Of a stretch of 64,000 bases of DNA, positions 59,478 to 64,000 are shown one piece after another (position 1 is the stretch's first letter; each line of letters opens with the position of its first letter). The notes below the pieces were generated by a model that made no database searches, was not told the DNA's origin, and saw nothing but the letters and a program-made list of their open reading frames with translations. The DNA lies in the NCBI GenBank assembly GCA_030522415.1, contig CM060107.1, positions 8,452,770-8,516,769 of the forward strand, read 5' to 3'. Origin of the DNA: Channallabes apus (lineage: Eukaryota; Chordata; Actinopteri; Siluriformes; Clariidae). The translations under genes were made by a program, and so were the position numbers.

Positions 59478-59630
59478 TTACAGTTAGTGCATTTTGGCAG
59501 ACACCTTTATCCAAAGCGACTTATATTTTCATCTCATTATACATCTGAGCAGTAGAGGGTTAAGAACTTTGCTCTGTAGTAACTTGGTGTTGTTGTTTTT
59601 TTTAACTTTAACCACTGAGCTTGGTATAGG
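59478..59630 (-). mobile_element. SINE tail fragment
   Basis: TTTTGGCAGACACCTTTATC, CAAAGCGACTTATATTTTCA and GAGGGTTAAGAAC are a reverse copy of the 45322-type body. Confidence 0.75.
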
Positions 59631-59854
59631 CTCTTTATTCTATTTAGTTATAGAACATTCTATTGCTTTATTTCCTGTTCTTTTCCTACAATTCGTTCTG
59701 TTCTACAATATTTTACTCCCTTATGTTCTTTTCATATTTCATTTCTGTTCAGTTGTTCTGTTTATTCTGTTCCATTCTATTTATTTATTTATGTTCTATT
59801 CTTTACTATGCCCTTATTCTCTCTCTCACACACACACTTACTCATTCTCTATAT

Positions 59855-60155
59855 CGCCCATCCTGTACGGGGTCATAGGAGGCCTGGAGCCTATCGCCGG
59901 AAAGGCAGGGTACACCCTGGACAGGTTGCCAATCCATCACAGGGCACACAAGCACACACTCTCTCACACACTCACATGTTCACTTACGCACTATGGGGAA
60001 TTTGGGAACGCCGGTTTGCCTAATCTGTATGTCTTTGGACTGTGGGAGGAAACCGGAGAAACTAACCAAGCACGGGGAGAACATGCAAACTCCATGCACA
60101 CACAGACCCAGAGGAGGGAATCGAACCCAGAACCTGGAGGTGCCAGGAGTCCTTT
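59855..60155 (-). mobile_element. tRNA-derived SINE, reverse copy
   Basis: GCCTGGAGCCTATCGCCGGA, AGGGTACACCCTGGACAGGT, TGTGGGAGGAAACCGGAGAA and GGAATCGAACCCAGAACC match the 58330 element in reverse. Confidence 0.9.
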
Positions 60156-60527
60156 ATGTTCTATTCTTTTTTTTTCTTTAGTTCTATTTAGGTGTATTGT
60201 TTTATATCCCTGTATGTATAATTCAGTTTTACAAGGTTTTCCTGTGTTAATTCTTATTCATTCCTTTTATTTTCTATGCTTTTGTGTTGTTGTGTTCTAT
60301 AGTGTTCTATAGTGTTCTATTCCTTTATTCTCATTTTCTTTATGTTCTATTCTAGTTTGTTCTAGTCTGTAGTGTTCCACAGTATTGCCCTATTTTCTAT
60401 TATAATCTTTTCTATTCTTCCTCCTAATCTGTAGTCCTCTTTACTAATTTATTTTATTCTTCTGTTCAGTTTTTTGTTCTATATCTGTGAACAGTTCTGT
60501 TAGTCTGTAGTGTCCTGATATCGTTCT

Positions 60528-60570
<43 letters not shown>
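60156..60570. repeat. TTCTATT-rich DNA and (ATT)13
   Basis: Repeated TGTTCTATTCT words (59640-60500) and a pure ATT run at 60533-60572. Confidence 0.8.
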
Positions 60571-60573
<3 letters not shown>

Positions 60574-61378
60574 GTGTGTCTATGCAATAGACCACTTATT
60601 ATTATTCGTCTGGAAATTTTGGACGCTTCCACGGCGCAGAGCTTTGATCCGACGACCACGTATGTTACACCGTTGCGTCCGGCTCGATCAGGAGAACTTA
60701 TGGAACATGGGCTCCCCAAAGCGATCCGGCGCACCGTTTTCCCGCAATTCCCAAAAAACTGATTTTGAAAAATAAAAAAGCATTTGTGGCCCGATGGAAT
60801 GGTGTGCTATGACTTTTCTAAGGGGTTCGTCGTGCGGTTTTCCCGAAATTCCCGAAAAAGGACCCATTTTCCCCCATTCATTTCTATGGAATATTTTTTT
60901 TTGACGGATTGTAGCGCAGAGAGGGAATTTTGAGGAAACGTGAAATTCATCGCATTTGAAGAGGTTTGCAACCTGTGTAGTACCGCACCGTTTGTCGTAG
61001 ACCCATGAATGAGGTGTCAAACTGTGCAACCGTACAAACCGTACAACAAAGGGTGTGGGACTAGCGGTTAATTGCCCAGAGCTAGTCCCACACCCTTTGT
61101 TGTAGACCCATGAATGAGGTGTCAAACCATGCAGCTTATTTGGGAATGGGGTGCAATGACCTTTCTAAAGGGTGGGGCGGTTATTTACCCCCGCAGGGAG
61201 CAATTAACTGCCCCGAAAAGTTTCATAGACTTAACATTGAGACCAACTTTGACGGATTGTAGCGTGGAGAGGGAATTTTATAGAAACGTTAAATTTCCCA
61301 CATTTCCCACTCAGAGTTTAAACCTCAGCAGTACTTTGCACTGAAAAACTGACCCGGCAGTCGCATAGACACACTTAA
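60571..61378. mobile_element. Non-autonomous DNA transposon, about 808 bp
   Basis: Inverted ends TTAAGTGTGTCTATGC and (reverse of the right end) TTAAGTGTGTCTATGC. The interior has a direct repeat (GTAGACCCATGAATGAGGTG at 60998 and 61102), a repeated GACGGATTGTAGCG word and a 22-bp hairpin. No transposase. Confidence 0.75.
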
Positions 61379-61681
61379 AATTTCTTCAGGAATTTTCCCT
61401 CTCTAGTTATTATTATCATCACAACTTACTTTATTTCCTTTTCCCCATCATCCTATCCCATTGTACAGTGTTTAATTCTGTCCTGTTCTACTCTTTTCTT
61501 CCAAATCTTTTTGTTTCTATTATAAAGTCCGTCCTGTTCTGTTCTGATCTGATGTTTAAACTTTAAGCCAGCCTAGAGAGAGTGGTGTTTTTTCCCCTGT
61601 TTCACAATTCTCATGACTCGCAGTCTGGGAGTCGAGTGTTGACCCTGCTGACTGACATCTGAAAGAAAGCACCACACACAT

Positions 61682-61716
<35 letters not shown>

Positions 61717-62329
61717 GCAGGGAATCAGAGTAGTATCATGCTCAGCTTACGTCTTATCCTCACAGGAATAAGTCGTTTATTTGTACTGAGACCGACTTCA
61801 GGTCCCAGTTGGCTCTCCGGTCCCCCATCTGAAATAAGGGCTTTTATGTCTCTGGCTGTATTTCCGTCCAACAGAGAACCATCGCCTACATGTTTCAGAA
61901 CAATGCGCGTGTTCCTAAAAACGAATCGGGCCAGGATCTGTACGCCACATCAGCTATTTCTGTCAGCATTGTTTATCAGATCTCAGGACTCTTTCTAAAC
62001 ATGTCTAAAGTTACCACACAACTTGTTCCACTTACTGTACCTCATGGATTTGTCCTGAACTAAGGGCAAACTTACTGGCTATCCAGAAGCTGTTCTAGAG
62101 CTCGCTGAATAAACAAGTGCGAATATACCGCAAGCGCTGCAGGCTCACCAACTCGCTTCACAACCTGCAGTGCAACGACTCGAGAATTCCGTCTGACATC
62201 ATCGCCGAGAAGTTTCACTTTTTTTTTTTCTTTTATCAATTTTCCAGGAAATGGTGTCTGTATGCTTAATATTAACGTCAACGACTGACCCATTAACAAG
62301 CCCTTTAGTGACTAAACTGACTGAGTGAT

Positions 62330-62367
<38 letters not shown>

Positions 62368-62570
62368 GCTGTAAGCTCTGAGAGCTTGCTCATAGGTTTA
62401 ACTGCGATATTAAAAGCGAGGTTCACAGGATTACTCAGCGTCTGTAACATTTAAAAACGATGGTTAAGTTTATAATGAATTCAAAATCTCACCAAGTAAG
62501 AACTGCAGGAATCCGAATAAAACAATAAATTGAACAACCCACAAATTCAATAACTGTCTTTTATCTGTCT
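61379..62570. other. No gene seen; CA repeats
   Basis: (CA)15 at 61683-61712 and (CA)16 at 62333-62365. Short open frames show no domain. Confidence 0.4.
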
Positions 62571-63230
62571 GGCTCAGTTTCAGGTTTCAACAGAAAATAA
62601 AACAGGTTATACAAAAGTTCTTTATTTTTTATTTATTTTTAGGTCATTAAAGATGTGGACAGGTAATAATAATAATAATAATAATATATAATCATCATCA
62701 TCTTTTTTTATAAATAATTATTCAAATATATGAAATAAAAAATAATGGTACTTGTTTTTAAAAAAATATATATATTTTTTATTTTAAACTATTTTTTTAT
62801 TTAAAAAATATCTATTTGAATTGGATACTTTTTCAATTTTTTTTAATTATTAAATATATTTAAATATATATAGTGAAAAAAACATACGTGAAAACAATAA
62901 TAATGGTATTAAAATTATTCGTTAAAACATATGAGAATAAAATAATTCAATATATAAAAGTATTAAATAAATTAAAAAATGTATATTTTAGTTTTTAATT
63001 AAGAAATATATAGCTTTTATTTTTAAACTTATTAAATAAGAATTTATATTTCTTTAAGTAAACAAACAAAATCTATTATTAAAAATTTGAAGTAACAATA
63101 ATTGTAATTATTTTTTTATATATTTTTAAAATATTGTTATTTAAATGTTAACAAACAAAATCTATTAATATAATATAATATAATATAATATAATATAAGA
63201 CAAATAAAATTATTTTTAAAACACAGGGAT
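62571..63230. other. Extremely AT-rich stretch
   Basis: More than 85% A+T by eye, with (TAATA)n at 63170-63198 and TAA repeats at 62665. No coding potential. Confidence 0.7.
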
Positions 63231-63263
63231 TGAAGATGATAAATGCACAAACACAGGAATACA

Positions 63264-63311
<48 letters not shown>

Positions 63312-63362
63312 GAGACAGAGAGAGAGAGAGACAGAGAGAGAGAGACAGAGAGAGAGAGAGAG
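63264..63362. repeat. (GA)n/(GACA)n purine tract
   Basis: About 100 bp of GAGAGAGACAGA. Confidence 0.95.
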
Positions 63363-63815
63363 GTTAAAAGTCCTAATGAGTTCCACAGTTGATTCCAGTG
63401 TTTAATGGGAATAATCTGCCCTGATGCTGGGAATGTACTGGGATGTTTCTGTAGCTGTAATCTGGGTGTAAAGCAGTAAATGTGTTTCTCGTTTTGTGGT
63501 CAGAGTGTTTTAGGAATTTGGGAAATGACTTCCCTGTACGGAAAAAATGAGCAGAATCATAAACACACACTTAGAAGGGAAATGAGCAGAGTGAAGTGTG
63601 TGTGTGCTGTGTCAGATTTGTGATGTGCAGCGCCACTCAGTGGTCAAAACATCTTCTACAGTCCACTAGCAAATTCCTTTATTCTTCCATCCATCTAAGA
63701 ACCTACGTAGTCCAACTACAGTTGGTTAGTTCCACCAGGAGTGGAAGGAGATGTTTGTTGGTGGAGCAAAATAACGGACCATAATCTGTTGATAATAAAT
63801 GGTGCTTGTGGAACT
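63363..63815. other. No gene seen
   Basis: Unique-looking DNA. A word resembling GTAAAGCAGTAAATG occurs but no element is defined. Confidence 0.35.
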
Positions 63816-63819
63816 GTTG

Positions 63820-64000
63820 TACAAGAGCAATATCACACTCGAGGTTGTGCTGTTGTGCTGAATATCAGCACGGCTGCGGCCTCCTGGTTAGGATTGCATC
63901 ATAACCGTGCTATATATTTGGCAGGCGCACTTAACCGGAGCGACTTTATCTCATTGCACACCTGAGCAGTTGATGGTTCACCTGCTGGAACCTGGGGACC
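63820..64000. mobile_element. Degraded retroelement tail at the window edge
   Basis: TTGGCAGGCGCACTTAACCG, GAGCGACTTTATCTCATTGC and CACCTGAGCAGTTGATGGTT are decayed forms of the SINE body seen at 59478. Confidence 0.5.

Overview
The window is vertebrate nuclear DNA, most likely from a teleost fish. It holds split genes with GT-AG introns, very abundant CA/TG microsatellites, Tc1/mariner, Harbinger, piggyBac-like and L2/CR1-like transposons, and tRNA-derived SINEs of fish type. A catfish-like genome is a weak guess from SINE style only. There are no operons, CRISPR arrays or other prokaryotic features. Most long open frames are simple repeats, not genes.

Three protein genes are supported by exon-by-exon similarity to known vertebrate proteins and by matching splice phases. 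(1) trappc9, minus strand: its first four coding exons lie at 15523-1523 (residues 1-329), the rest runs off the left edge, and a likely non-coding first exon lies near 22400-22500. (2) rragc, plus strand: complete, seven coding exons at 23064-26635, 396 aa. (3) fhl3, plus strand: complete, five coding exons at 47433-54434, 277 aa, with a candidate non-coding first exon and GC-box promoter near 30180-30316. trappc9 and rragc stand head to head with about 300 bp between their probable start regions; this gap holds CACGTG boxes, an ETS site, and YY1 and RFX-like motifs.

Layout: 1-22500 is trappc9 exons in long introns carrying a Tigger-like element, a broken Tc1 element with an internal minisatellite, a 2-kb degenerate array, a telomere-like array, purine tracts, a mariner remnant, a LINE nested in a Tigger-like element, and a Harbinger relic. 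22500-26900 is the divergent promoter and rragc. 26900-47400 is intergenic or fhl3 intron 1: two long degenerate minisatellites, CA arrays, Tc1 and SINE debris, and a 4-kb inverted-repeat element (39540-43528) inserted into a Tc1-type element. 47400-54500 is fhl3 with a 39-bp minisatellite and other low-complexity introns. 54500-64000 is AT-rich DNA with SINEs and one non-autonomous DNA transposon.

The best candidate for something undescribed is the 4-kb element: 22-bp inverted ends starting CCC, a duplicated TATA target, its own promoter-like region, a piggyBac-type transposase fragment and BEN-domain-like exons. Functionally, rragc (amino-acid signalling to mTORC1 at lysosomes), trappc9 (TRAPPII trafficking) and fhl3 (LIM-only muscle cofactor) are not known to form a pathway. 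The shared rragc/trappc9 promoter with CLEAR-like boxes is the one regulatory link the sequence suggests.
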